Assembly (NCBI RefSeq): GCF_000427625.1
Contig: NZ_KE386569.1
Span: forward strand, 2,780,789 to 2,844,788
DNA: 64,000 bases
Direction of reading: 5' to 3'
Origin: Methylobacter luteus IMV-B-3098
GTDB taxonomy: Bacteria; Pseudomonadota; Gammaproteobacteria; Methylococcales; Methylomonadaceae
The first letter of the stretch is position 1. Every line of letters starts with the position of its first letter. The notes beneath the pieces were generated by a model that was not told where the DNA came from, searched no databases, and worked only from the letters and a program-made list of their open reading frames with translations. A program made the translations under genes and the position numbers. This document shows, piece after piece, positions 54,973 to 63,808 of this stretch.

Positions 54973-56562
54973 ATGGATATCAATGTAACTTTCTGGTCGG
55001 AATCGGCAGCATTCCCGTTATTAAGCACACTGACTTTAGTGCCGTTGTCGGCCATGGCCGCGGCCGCGCTTTCGCGTTCAACCGTTATTGCTCTGCGCTT
55101 TGGCTTTGCCGGCACAGTCCTGAATTTATTGCTGAGCATCTATCTGCTGATACTCTATGATGCTGAAAGAGCAGGGATTCAGCTGGTCGAGCAGGTGCGG
55201 CTGTTCGGCTTCAGCTATAGCGTCGGCGTTGATGGCATGAACGTACTGTTTATTCCGTTGACAGCCGTATTAACGCTGCTGACACTGATCTATTCGGTCA
55301 TTAATCGGCATGTCATTGACCGGCAGTTCATCGCTTGCCTGCTGGGTTATGAAGCCATATTGATAGGCGCCTTTTCGGCGCTGAATGCGATGCAGTTCTG
55401 GCTGTGGACACTGCTGGAACTGCTGCCTGTGTCGTTATTGACGATGCATGCCGGCACGGGACATAAACGGCCGTGGATTGTTGCCAGTTTGCTCCAGTAT
55501 TGGGGCTGCGGTTTGCTGATGACGCTGGTCGGCTTTTTGCTGCTGGGATTTGGCCTGATCGATTCGGAGCACCCGCTGACTTTCGACTGGCTCACGATCA
55601 AGCAGAATAACGCCTATTTACACGATGAAATTCTGATTTTCATTCTGCTGTTCTACGGTTTTGCCATTCGCATGCCGCTGTTTCCGTTTCACGGCTGGCT
55701 GCCGGCGCTGGCCGAACAGGGCACTGTGGCCAGCGTCGCTATTTTTGTAGTCGGGCTGAAGCTGGGGATTTATGCCGTCATCCGCTTTATCCTGCCGCTG
55801 GTTCCGGGCGTCGCCGAAGAATGGTCCGATTTCGTCGTCACGCTGGGCCTGATCAGCATTTTTTACGGCGCATTGCTGGCGCTTATGCAAATCAATATCC
55901 GCCGGTTATTGGCCTTTGCCGTTATCAGCCATACCGGCATGCTGGTGATCGGCATCTTCTGCTTCAATACGCAGGGACTGGAAGGCAGCATCCTGTTGTC
56001 GCTGGCTTACGGTTTGGCGACGGCCGGCATGCTGTTCAGCGTCGGCCTGATTTACGAGCGGACGCGCACAGCCTTTATTCCTCGCCTGGGCGGGCTGTTC
56101 GATACCAATGCCACGATCGCTCTGCTGTTTTTGATTGCCGCTTTGAGTACGATGGTCATGCCCGGCACGCCTGGCTTCGATGCGGCGCATTTGCTCATTG
56201 AAGGCACGATTCAGGAACGCGGCTGGCTGGTGGCTGTTGCCATTTTGAGCGGTAACGTGCTGGCTGCGGCTTTCCTGCTCTGGACGTTTCAACGCATGTT
56301 CATGACCAGCACTAAACGTTCTATACAGCCCTACCGCAGCATCCATCACCCGGTCACTAAGGAACGCATTATCACGATCACGATCTGTGCACTGCTGATC
56401 GGCACCGGTTTTGATACGACGCCTATTCTGAATTTTATAGACGACGATGTGGCCGTTATGAGCCAATCTTATCCCATGCACAGTGAGCAACAAGCGGCCG
56501 AGGTGCTGATAGAGCCAGCCGAAAGCGGCAATGCCAATACAAAGAGTGAGCAACATGAGTGA
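54973..56562 (+). CDS. NuoM/NuoN-like subunit with Arg at the key Lys position
   Basis: The 529-residue membrane protein has the helix-5 Glu in WLWTLLELLPVSLL but reads FAIRMPLFPFHGWLP where its three sister proteins and complex I subunits have Lys. The start is ATG 54973 with a GAGGA site; a TTG 18 bases earlier also fits the frame. It overlaps the next gene by eight bases (ATGAGTGA). Expected in the same membrane complex; the Arg may alter proton transfer. Confidence 0.87.
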   Translation: MDINVTFWSESAAFPLLSTLTLVPLSAMAAAALSRSTVIALRFGFAGTVLNLLLSIYLLILYDAERAGIQLVEQVRLFGFSYSVGVDGMNVLFIPLTAVLTLLTLIYSVINRHVIDRQFIACLLGYEAILIGAFSALNAMQFWLWTLLELLPVSLLTMHAGTGHKRPWIVASLLQYWGCGLLMTLVGFLLLGFGLIDSEHPLTFDWLTIKQNNAYLHDEILIFILLFYGFAIRMPLFPFHGWLPALAEQGTVASVAIFVVGLKLGIYAVIRFILPLVPGVAEEWSDFVVTLGLISIFYGALLALMQINIRRLLAFAVISHTGMLVIGIFCFNTQGLEGSILLSLAYGLATAGMLFSVGLIYERTRTAFIPRLGGLFDTNATIALLFLIAALSTMVMPGTPGFDAAHLLIEGTIQERGWLVAVAILSGNVLAAAFLLWTFQRMFMTSTKRSIQPYRSIHHPVTKERIITITICALLIGTGFDTTPILNFIDDDVAVMSQSYPMHSEQQAAEVLIEPAESGNANTKSEQHE

Positions 56563-58132
56563 AACCGGTTTCCCCCTATTAAGTCTGGTGATGGCGCTGC
56601 CTTTGCTGGGCGCGCTTGCTACCGGTACTGCCAACGATAGCAATCTGGCGAAGAAAATCGCGCTATCGGCTGCAGGGCTTGAGCTGGTTGCAACGCTATT
56701 CGTCGTGTACCTGTTTAATGCGGACGACAGCGGTTTTCAGCTGATCGAGCGCCATACCTGGCTGCCGAGTCTGAATATTGAGTATCTGGTCGGCATCGAT
56801 GGCATTTCCGTGTTGTTTTTACCGATGTCGGCGCTGCTGACGCTGGTGGCGATTGCCGCTTCATGGAATTCGGTGCAATATTTGCCGCGTTTCCACTTTG
56901 CATTATTGCTGGCTTTGGAAGGCGTCACGATGGGTGTGTTTGTGGCGCTGGACATGGTGTTGTTCTTTTTGTTCTGGGAACTGACATTGCCGCCCATTTT
57001 CTTTCTGATCGGTTTGTGGGGCATAGGCCCTCAACGACGCGGCGCAGCGATGAAATACACGCTGTTCATGCTGTTTGGAGGCGTGCCGTTATTGTTTGCC
57101 ATTATCATGCTGGCGGTTAACCATGCGGCTCAAATGCACGGCAGCGTGCCGCAGAATTTAATTTTCAGCCTGCCTATCCTGCTGGATACGCCGATTCCTG
57201 GCAATTGGCAGACCATTATTTTTCTATTGCTGCTGACAGGCTTTGCCGTTAAGGCGCCGTTAGTGCCTTTTCATACCTGGCTGCCGACGACGGCCATGGA
57301 AGCGCCTGCGCACATGACTGCCTTGCTGACCGGCCTGAAACTGGGCGCGTTCGGTCTGCTGCGCTATACCATGCCGCTGACGCCTGCCGCTTCGGTTGAA
57401 TACGCCTGGGTATTGGGCATTTTGGGCGCCATCACGCTGGTTTACGGCGCCATGATCGCTTTGCAGCAGACCAATCTGCGCCGTTTGCTGGCGTACGCCA
57501 GTGTCAGTCATGTCGGCCTCGTGATCGTCGGAATCGCTACGCTGAACATGCAGGGGATTCAAGGCGCGGTTTTTCAATTGCTTAATTTTACCCTGATTGC
57601 CAGCTGCTTGATGCTGATAGCGGGCTTTATCCAGCATCGCCTGGGGACTACTGAAGTCATTCATCTGGGCGGTTTGGCGAAGGTCATGCCGCGATTGACC
57701 GCTTTTTTCTTTTTATTTGCCATCGCCAGCATCGGCGTGCCCGGAGCCAGCGGTTTTCCCGCGGAATTGCTGTTGATCATTGGCGCGCTGAATGCGCATC
57801 CCAGCCTTGGCATTGCCGCCTTGATGGGTGCGATCCTGGGCGCGTCCTATATGTTGTCTTTTATACGCCGCGCGTTTTACGGCCCCGTAGTGCATGTCAG
57901 CGTCAGCCAGTTGCAGGATTTGCGAAAACGCGAACTGGGCTTATTATGCGTGCCGGCCCTGTTGGTATTGCTGTTCGGATTCTTCCCTAATCTGATATTG
58001 AATACCAATAAGTCGACCGCGGAGGCTTGGTTGAGCCGGCTGACCAGTTCATCGTTCAACATTAACGATGACTATATCCTGCAAAATCAAGAACCGCATA
58101 AAACAGCGCTTATATCCGGGCCTATGAAATAG
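56555..58132 (+). CDS. NuoM-like proton-translocating subunit of the Dab operon (2)
   Basis: The 525-residue protein has about 14 helices, Glu in FLFWELTLPPIFFL and Lys in TGFAVKAPLVPFHTWLP. The start at 56555 lies inside the end of the upstream gene, with GAGTGAG-like bases nearby. Last of the five operon genes; the methyltransferase begins 43 bases later and may share the transcript. Confidence 0.9.
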   Translation: MSETGFPLLSLVMALPLLGALATGTANDSNLAKKIALSAAGLELVATLFVVYLFNADDSGFQLIERHTWLPSLNIEYLVGIDGISVLFLPMSALLTLVAIAASWNSVQYLPRFHFALLLALEGVTMGVFVALDMVLFFLFWELTLPPIFFLIGLWGIGPQRRGAAMKYTLFMLFGGVPLLFAIIMLAVNHAAQMHGSVPQNLIFSLPILLDTPIPGNWQTIIFLLLLTGFAVKAPLVPFHTWLPTTAMEAPAHMTALLTGLKLGAFGLLRYTMPLTPAASVEYAWVLGILGAITLVYGAMIALQQTNLRRLLAYASVSHVGLVIVGIATLNMQGIQGAVFQLLNFTLIASCLMLIAGFIQHRLGTTEVIHLGGLAKVMPRLTAFFFLFAIASIGVPGASGFPAELLLIIGALNAHPSLGIAALMGAILGASYMLSFIRRAFYGPVVHVSVSQLQDLRKRELGLLCVPALLVLLFGFFPNLILNTNKSTAEAWLSRLTSSSFNINDDYILQNQEPHKTALISGPMK

Positions 58133-58175
58133 CAGAATCGGTTACAATCTTTAATTTATCTTAAATGAGCCTGCC

Positions 58176-58793
58176 ATGAAGCCGAACAGTGCCGATATTA
58201 AAAGACGTTATAACCGGATCGCTCCGTATTTTGACGGTATGGAGGCAGTCATGGAGGGCCTGTTTTTCAAAAGCTGGCGCAAAAGGCTATGGGACAAGGT
58301 GAATGGCCATCATGTTCTGGAAGTGGGCGTAGGCACGGGCAAGAACTTTGATTACTACCCGAAGGATGCTCGCATAACCGGTATCGATTTCAGTGAAAAA
58401 ATGCTGAACGAGGCAAGGCGCAAACGCGATAGAAAGCAGGTCAAGGTGGAATTGGACTTGATGGATGTCCAGTGCTTGTCCTTTGCCAATAACAGTTTCG
58501 ATACCGTTATCGCCTCGTTCGTTTTTTGCTCGGTGCCGTCGCCGATAAAGGGTTTGAGAGAACTTTACCGCGTCTGTAAACCGGGCGGTCAGGTTTTATT
58601 GCTGGAGCACGTCCTGAGTTCAAAGCCCATGATAGCCGATGCCATGAATCTGCTTAACCCGATCGTGGTCGGTCTGGTCGGAGCCAATATCAACAGGCAG
58701 ACCGTTAAAAACGTGCAAGCCTGCCCTTTTAGTTCTGTGCGGGTCGATGAGGACAGCAGCGATATCATTAAATTGATTGAAGCCAGAAAGTAA
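58176..58793 (+). CDS. Class I SAM-dependent methyltransferase
   Basis: The 205-residue enzyme has motif I VLEVGVGTGKNFDYYP, acidic ITGIDFSEKML, and FDTVIASFVFCSVPSP with GLRELYRVCKPGGQVLLLEH. The pattern is of UbiE/phospholipid N-methyltransferase (PmtA)-like enzymes; ubiquinone or lipid methylation are candidates. It is downstream of the Dab operon by 43 bases, but a functional link is not evident. Confidence 0.88.
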   Translation: MKPNSADIKRRYNRIAPYFDGMEAVMEGLFFKSWRKRLWDKVNGHHVLEVGVGTGKNFDYYPKDARITGIDFSEKMLNEARRKRDRKQVKVELDLMDVQCLSFANNSFDTVIASFVFCSVPSPIKGLRELYRVCKPGGQVLLLEHVLSSKPMIADAMNLLNPIVVGLVGANINRQTVKNVQACPFSSVRVDEDSSDIIKLIEARK

Positions 58794-58909
58794 CGGTCAG
58801 GACGCGGCCGCCCTTGAATTGATGCTTCAGGATTTTAAGTCAGTAAATATTTCCGCCCCAGCCTCTCAGGATAATGGTCGTTTTAGAGACGATCCCAGGG
58901 CCGAGCGCA

Positions 58910-59440
58910 TCAGAAATGTCCCTGCCAGATGGCCTTTTGTCCGGCTTCATCGATATCCCAGAACGATGTGCTGCTGATAAAATCATCGACAAAAGATTGT
59001 CCGAAAACAGCACAGCCGCTAAGGCACAGGTTTAGATAATGGGCCTGAGCCTTTGACGCCGATAAATAACGGTAAGGCTCGAAGTCGCGGGCCTTAAAGT
59101 AATAGGCGTCAAAGCTATCGCTTTCATCATGATAATGCCAGGCGGTAATCCGGCAGAAATCGTAACCTTTTTCACGTTCCAGCAACCGATCCAATGAGTG
59201 CTCATCCATTTCAAAGCACGTGCCGTTCATGGCCTGTTCCGGCTCAGCGGTTTCGGCATTCAGGACGCAGACGGCGGCCTGGTGTTGGTCATCATAGCGG
59301 TAAGTTGAAGCCAGGTTGAAAACCCGTTTCAAGCCACGCGTTTTTACGGGCATGATCTTGCGCGCCTCGGGTACGGTTCGCGTCAATGACTGTTGGTTAA
59401 TTAAACTGCCGTAAGCGAATATTTTATAAACTTTGGACAT
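58910..59440 (-). CDS. Gamma-glutamylcyclotransferase family protein
   Basis: The 176-residue protein begins KIFAYGSLINQQSL, the substrate-binding loop of the GGCT/AIG2 fold, and has a middle Glu in LLEREKGYDF for catalysis. Members release 5-oxoproline from gamma-glutamyl compounds. No partner gene is seen. It faces the methyltransferase gene tail to tail. Confidence 0.85.
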   Translation of the reverse strand: MSKVYKIFAYGSLINQQSLTRTVPEARKIMPVKTRGLKRVFNLASTYRYDDQHQAAVCVLNAETAEPEQAMNGTCFEMDEHSLDRLLEREKGYDFCRITAWHYHDESDSFDAYYFKARDFEPYRYLSASKAQAHYLNLCLSGCAVFGQSFVDDFISSTSFWDIDEAGQKAIWQGHF

Positions 59441-59700
59441 ATTGCTGAGCTGATCGGATTAAATATTGTTAAAGTTAGCGCCAGAGATCAAATCGGGAAA
59501 AAGCATTGGCTTTTTATGGGCAAATTCAAAATTAAAATTAAGAGTTTTATAATATTGTAATATATTGAACAGGACTGTAACCCTGGTTGTGCAGATGAAA
59601 TCCTTTAAATGCGCTGTATTAAAGGCTGAAAAATACGGCAAGGCATGATAGCCGGCAAAACTTTTTAGCTCAATAGCAACTGAATTGGGTAAAATATAAA

Positions 59701-60342
59701 TTGTTATCTAAATTAGCTATCTACGTGAAATTAAAACTAGACAACTTAGTACAAACCCGTATTCCGACCCGGCACGGCGAATTTATCCTGCATTATTACA
59801 GTAATAATATCGATAAAAAAGAGCATGTCGCCCTCGTTAAAGGCAGCGTTGCGGATAAGGAAAACGTACTCGTTCGTATTCATTCCGAGTGTTTTACCGG
59901 CGATGTCCTGGGTTCACGGCGCTGTGATTGCGGTGAACAGCTCGATATGGCGCTGGAGTTGATTGATAAAGCCGGTTTTGGTGTCTTGATTTATCTGCGC
60001 CAGGAAGGCCGCGGCATCGGCTTGCTGAAAAAACTGCAGGCTTACAACCTGCAGGATCAGGGCATGGATACGGTCGATGCCAACATACACCTGGGCCATC
60101 TTGCCGATGAACGGGAATACAGCATCGCGGCACTCATGCTGAATGAGCTGAAGGTAAAATCGATCGAGCTGATCACCAATAATCCAAAAAAGATTAATGA
60201 GCTAAAGAAGCTCGGCATTAACGTTGCAGGTCGCGTTCCGATTGAAGTCGCAGCGCATGATGACAATCTGGAGTATCTGAAAACCAAAGTAAAAAAAATG
60301 GCACATATGCTGTCCATGTCGAAACATGACGGTAAGAAGTAA
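59701..60342 (+). CDS. ribA: GTP cyclohydrolase II
   Basis: This enzyme starts riboflavin synthesis by opening GTP. The zinc cysteines appear in SECFTGDVLGSRRCDCGEQ and the GTP-binding part in RQEGRGIGLLKKL. The product is 213 residues from a TTG start; a GTG eight codons in (59725) would give 205, closer to E. coli RibA, and no clear ribosome site decides. Its stop codon is the last base of 60342, and a 27-bp direct repeat begins at 60341. No other rib gene is adjacent. Confidence 0.92.
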   Translation: MLSKLAIYVKLKLDNLVQTRIPTRHGEFILHYYSNNIDKKEHVALVKGSVADKENVLVRIHSECFTGDVLGSRRCDCGEQLDMALELIDKAGFGVLIYLRQEGRGIGLLKKLQAYNLQDQGMDTVDANIHLGHLADEREYSIAALMLNELKVKSIELITNNPKKINELKKLGINVAGRVPIEVAAHDDNLEYLKTKVKKMAHMLSMSKHDGKK

Positions 60343-60367
60343 CTGATCGACTGGATATTAATGTTAG
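60341..60367 (+). repeat. 27-bp direct repeat, left copy
   Basis: Starts AACTGATCGACTGG, ends ATTAATGTTAG. An exact copy is at 61778-61804. It overlaps the stop of ribA and bounds the cassette island. Confidence 0.95.
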
Positions 60368-60539
60368 TTAATCAATTTGTAGAAGTCTGGGATTTGGTCT
60401 GATATAAGTGAAATCAATTTCAGGCATATACTGGCATTATTTAAAAAATAGAAAGAAATATCTGCTATGTGCCACCTTCTGCCGGTCATAGTACATTTTC
60501 GAGCGGCTGTTATGGGTCACAAATTGTTCGCTTAATGTT

Positions 60540-60546
60540 GTTAGCG
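60540..60546 (-). other. Possible attC R'' core after cassette gene 2
   Basis: Read on the minus strand this is CGCTAAC just after the stop of the DUF6680-like gene. It is the exact complement of the GTTAGCG core that opens this cassette at 61083-61089, as expected for a gene cassette. The L boxes and the R' half on the far side were not found, so the site looks truncated. Confidence 0.5.
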
Positions 60547-60547
60547 T

Positions 60548-61060
60548 TCATTTTTCCTGTGGCCAACTTACTACTGCCATTGGAATCGTGCGTTTTCCAT
60601 CAAGAACCTGTAGTAAACTCGTGCGGAGTGCTTTTTGTTCGTCCTCGATATTCCCGTGTGCCATGGGAGAATACGATGAGTTCTTAATGTGTGTTTTGTC
60701 AAAATCGTAGTCGAGTACTTGCGCCATTTTGTGCAACAACTCTACGAGGAGATCAACGCGCTTCAAAGTCCACTGATCAGGAGCTATGGATTTATCACCG
60801 AGCAAATCGAGATATGCCTTCCAGGCTTCAATGACGGCTTTTTCCTTCTTGTTGTTTTTGTCGAACTCGAGATCAATCCGATTTAGCGCAACTACGTGGT
60901 CCCATGAGACGGTATACGCACGTGTTGCCATTAGCGTCTTGAACACTTGCAACTTGCGCTCGCGTTCCTCCTTTTTATTGTCGAGGTAGCGCGTAAGCTG
61001 AACCGCGATGATTGGGCCTAGCAAAACGGCTGAAATCATCAGCCAGTCAGCAATTGTCAT
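60548..61060 (-). CDS. Cassette gene 2: DUF6680-like membrane-anchored protein
   Basis: The protein (170 residues from 61060) has one N-terminal helix (TIADWLMISAVLLGPIIAVQ) and a charged helical cytoplasmic part (DNKKEERERKLQVFKTLMATRA, ALNRIDLEFDKN). This resembles the DUF6680 family, common in integron cassettes. I use the ATG at 61060 because GGAG lies six bases before it; an ATG at 61078 is open too. Function unknown. The two neighbouring attC-like cores support cassette origin. Confidence 0.75.
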   Translation of the reverse strand: MTIADWLMISAVLLGPIIAVQLTRYLDNKKEERERKLQVFKTLMATRAYTVSWDHVVALNRIDLEFDKNNKKEKAVIEAWKAYLDLLGDKSIAPDQWTLKRVDLLVELLHKMAQVLDYDFDKTHIKNSSYSPMAHGNIEDEQKALRTSLLQVLDGKRTIPMAVVSWPQEK

Positions 61061-61082
61061 TGTTTTCTCCGGAATCATTGAA

Positions 61083-61169
61083 CGCTAACGCTTAACTAAG
61101 CTGAACCCTCTCCAGAAGCTGGAAAGAGCCGCGCCGCTTTTGGGCAGCGGCTTGAGCATCGTGTTAGGA
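61083..61169 (-). other. attC-like recombination site (87 bp)
   Basis: On the minus strand it reads R'' TCCTAAC, six-base spacer ACGATG, L'' CTCAAGC, a central inverted repeat (GCCGCTGCC, then GGCGCGGC), L' GCTTAG, six-base spacer TTAAGC, and R' GTTAGCG. L'' has one extra base relative to L', the extrahelical base expected in attC. The stop codon of the upstream gene is inside R''. This is a strong match in structure. Confidence 0.82.
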
Positions 61170-61655
61170 GCAACTGCCATTAGGTGTCTGCTTGGCCAGC
61201 AATGTCAAAGTCTCAAGCGCCGCCTCTGCTCTCTTTTGGTACTCGGAGTAGTTCGTGAAGGCATCGGAAGTGACAACTGTTGATGCAGTTCCATCCGAGA
61301 ACTGAAGTGCCGCAGTTGCCACCAGCCCCCTGATCTCCACGAAAACACTTGCGTCAATGCTCTTCCGTTGGAAGAGCATTGATAGCAGTGATCGTTGGCG
61401 ACGAAAGGACCGGCTCGCGTTCCAGATTCCCCAGAGAGCCGCGGACAAAGGCGGGTTGATCTCTTGGTAATACTCTGACAAGGGCAAGAGCAGCGCAATA
61501 AGATCATCGGCGGAACACGATCTATCTAGGCTTTCCCAAGGCAACGCTGATTCCTCAAAAACACCGGCAGGTTCAAACACAGCTCGCATTAGTCGCTCGT
61601 CGAGATCGAGGACGCCTTTGGCGTTCTGCTTGATCCTTTTCATGTCTTCGAGCAA
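61164..61655 (-). CDS. Cassette gene 1: hypothetical protein
   Basis: The 163-residue product is soluble, with a mixed helical pattern (LDLDERLMRAVFEPAGVFEE, ISLLPLSEYYQEINPPLSAA). I do not recognise it. The start is TTG with GGAG eight bases before it; an ATG four codons in is an alternative. Its stop codon TAA lies within the R'' core of the attC-like site, as in many cassettes. Cassette origin is inferred from that arrangement. Confidence 0.68.
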   Translation of the reverse strand: MLEDMKRIKQNAKGVLDLDERLMRAVFEPAGVFEESALPWESLDRSCSADDLIALLLPLSEYYQEINPPLSAALWGIWNASRSFRRQRSLLSMLFQRKSIDASVFVEIRGLVATAALQFSDGTASTVVTSDAFTNYSEYQKRAEAALETLTLLAKQTPNGSCS

Positions 61656-61777
61656 GGTACTGTCTCCAAGGTTGCTAATAAGCCATTAAACAGGCCGGCC
61701 AAATTACATCTTTTCCTGCTTGACTGTCAAGAATAGCTCGTAGGATGCGCTGAACGCAGTGATGCGCATCGATCGCG

Positions 61778-61804
61778 AACTGATCGACTGGATATTAATG
61801 TTAG
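61778..61804 (+). repeat. 27-bp direct repeat, right copy
   Basis: Identical to 60341-60367. To its left is GTAGGATGCGCTGAACGCAG, an intergenic hairpin-type repeat of its own. Confidence 0.95.
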
Positions 61805-61835
61805 CTATCTGATCGGCCTTCCAGGCCGCCCAACA

Positions 61836-63011
61836 CTATTTCGGCAATGCCGTTTCGACCAGTTTGACCCAATAAGCCGCGCCTATCGGCAGGATCGCAT
61901 CGTTAAAATCATAGTGCGGATTATGCAGCAGACAGCCGTTTTCGGACGAGCCGTTGCCTAGCCACAGATAACAGCCTGGCTTTTCCTGCAGCATAAAGGC
62001 AAAGTCTTCAGAGCCCATGCTCGGAGTCGGTTGTCGGTTGATGCAATCCTCGCCGACTATCGCAATGGCGGCGTTTAACGCCATCCGTGTTTCTTCTTCC
62101 GTGTTGAACGTGATCGGATAGCCTGGATTTTCCGGATTGAGTTTAATCTCAGCCGTTACATTGAAGCCCTGGCAGAGGGCATGGGTCAGTTGACTGATTT
62201 TGTCGGCAATGGTTTTTTGCGCGCTGTCGCTGAAACAACGGAACGTGCCGCGCAGCACGACTGATTCCGGCAACGCGTTCCAGGTCTGGCCGGCGTGAAT
62301 CTGGGTAATGCTGACGACGGCCTGTTCAGCCGGATCGACGGTTCTGCTGACGATCGTCTGCAAGGCAGTGATCAGTTGGGCAGCCGCGACGATGGCATCG
62401 TTGCCTAGATGAGGCATCGCGGCATGGGTGGCCTGGCCCGTCAGAATGATCTCGAAACAATCGAACGAAGCCATCATCGGCCCTGATTTGACGGCAAAAT
62501 GGCCGAGCGGTATATCGGGGAAATTATGCAGGCCGAACACGCAATCAGCCGGAAATTTTTCGAACAGGCCATCCAGAATCATTTGTTTGGCGCCGGCGCG
62601 ACCTTCTTCGGCCGGCTGGAAGATGAAATACACGGTGCCGTCAAAATCGCGATGGCGGGCTAAATAACTGGCCGCCCCCAATAGCATGGCACTATGCCCG
62701 TCATGGCCGCAGGCATGCATTTTGCCGTCATGACGGGACTTGTGATCAAACGTGTTCCGCTCCTGTATGAACAGCGCGTCCATGTCGGCACGCAGGGCGA
62801 TTTTCCCGGCGCCGTCGCCGGTCGACAAGGTGGCGACCACGCCGGTTTTGCCCAGGCCCTGGTGCACGTCCAGGCCGAAACCGGACAGTTTGCCGGCGAT
62901 GAACTCGGCCGTTGCGGTTTCTTCAAACGCGGTTTCCGGAAACTGGTGCAGATGCCGGCGCCATTGGCGCATTTCGGCGTGGAGTTGTTGTATCTCGCTG
63001 GGTATGGACAT
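61836..63011 (-). CDS. M20 family amidohydrolase (hippurate-hydrolase-like)
   Basis: The 391-residue metallo-enzyme has the M20D pattern: LRADMDALFIQERN, KMHACGHDGHSAMLLGAA with metal Cys/His, FIFQPAEEGRAGAKQM with the catalytic Glu, GLHNFPDIPLG, and MGSEDFAFMLQEKPG near the end. Such enzymes hydrolyse N-acyl amino acids or amino-acid conjugates. It is a single gene, next to the cassette island. Substrate not predictable. Confidence 0.93.
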   Translation of the reverse strand: MSIPSEIQQLHAEMRQWRRHLHQFPETAFEETATAEFIAGKLSGFGLDVHQGLGKTGVVATLSTGDGAGKIALRADMDALFIQERNTFDHKSRHDGKMHACGHDGHSAMLLGAASYLARHRDFDGTVYFIFQPAEEGRAGAKQMILDGLFEKFPADCVFGLHNFPDIPLGHFAVKSGPMMASFDCFEIILTGQATHAAMPHLGNDAIVAAAQLITALQTIVSRTVDPAEQAVVSITQIHAGQTWNALPESVVLRGTFRCFSDSAQKTIADKISQLTHALCQGFNVTAEIKLNPENPGYPITFNTEEETRMALNAAIAIVGEDCINRQPTPSMGSEDFAFMLQEKPGCYLWLGNGSSENGCLLHNPHYDFNDAILPIGAAYWVKLVETALPK

Positions 63012-63143
63012 AATATCGGCTTATCTAAAAATGTTGTTCATACAAGTCTGTGGCCGGCCGGATAGCCCCTTGCCGTATTGAATCCATCATATCCAGAAAG
63101 TTGCCTGAGAGCCTAATAAATTCGGTAACCTGCAAGGTCGGGC

Positions 63144-63731
63144 CTACTGTTCAGGAGGACTGGCGGGCTTGCTTCCATAGTCGCGTATGATGCGCCGGAT
63201 ATCGCCCATTTCAAAACCGTAAGTTCTTTTTAGCACGCCGATGCGTTGGTCTTTACTAATCGAACTCGGCAGATTCAGCATCTCAAGAATATGCGCGGCC
63301 GGTACTCCCGTTTCCTGCTCCAGTTCCGCCAGCGTCATGGACCCTCTGATCTGGATGTCCTTGCCTCTGGTCAGGGCGCTTTCGGACACTTCGACAGGGG
63401 TTATGACCGGCGCCAGAGACAGTGCAATCAACGCCAGCAGGCCAACGATGCCGAGACCGGCTCTAAGCCCTGAGTTTTCGCTCGGGCGGCCGGTAAGCGT
63501 ATGAACAATCCAGCGCCAGTGCAGCAGCAGGTGAACGGCAAGCACGCTCAAGAAAGCCACGGATATCCAGAAATGTATCGTTCCCCATTCATGCCGGTTC
63601 AAGCCCCACAGGCTGGCAAAACGGCCGCTGCCCGGCGGCAGGAGATAGCGCATCAACACGCCGGTCGTGGTCAGAAAAAGAAACCCTGTAAACGCAATGA
63701 CATCAACTATAAAATTTAACGTGGCTTTCAT
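63144..63731 (-). CDS. DUF4405-type membrane protein
   Basis: The 195-residue protein has about three helices (ATLNFIVDVIAFTGFLFLTT, WGTIHFWISVAFLSVLAVHL, AGLGIVGLLALIALSLAPVI) with His residues typical of a cytochrome b-like DUF4405 domain (WGTIHFW, VHLLLHWRW), then a C-terminal helical region with two KDQRIGV-like turns. The start at 63731 has GAGGTCTCA before it and gives the family N-terminus; upstream codons are not convincing. It is divergent from the sensor kinase at 63809 by 77 bases. Confidence 0.8.
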   Translation of the reverse strand: MKATLNFIVDVIAFTGFLFLTTTGVLMRYLLPPGSGRFASLWGLNRHEWGTIHFWISVAFLSVLAVHLLLHWRWIVHTLTGRPSENSGLRAGLGIVGLLALIALSLAPVITPVEVSESALTRGKDIQIRGSMTLAELEQETGVPAAHILEMLNLPSSISKDQRIGVLKRTYGFEMGDIRRIIRDYGSKPASPPEQ

Positions 63732-63808
63732 TGAGACCTCTGTGTGGCGGTTCATAATTCTTGCACATTCGGTGACAATAATACCGTAACGGCTTAACGG
63801 GTATCTTT

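Noticed and set aside
48630-58132. Complex I (nuo) operon
   Set aside because: Only antiporter-like subunits are present and they surround DabA; no hydrophilic or quinone-module Nuo genes occur.
59459-59641. 60-codon ORF in the AT-rich gap before ribA
   Set aside because: AT-rich chance frame without ribosome site or family features; the gap holds nothing else I can name.
60343-61800. Insertion sequence or prophage
   Set aside because: No transposase or integrase is encoded; attC-like structure and repeat length point to a cassette instead.
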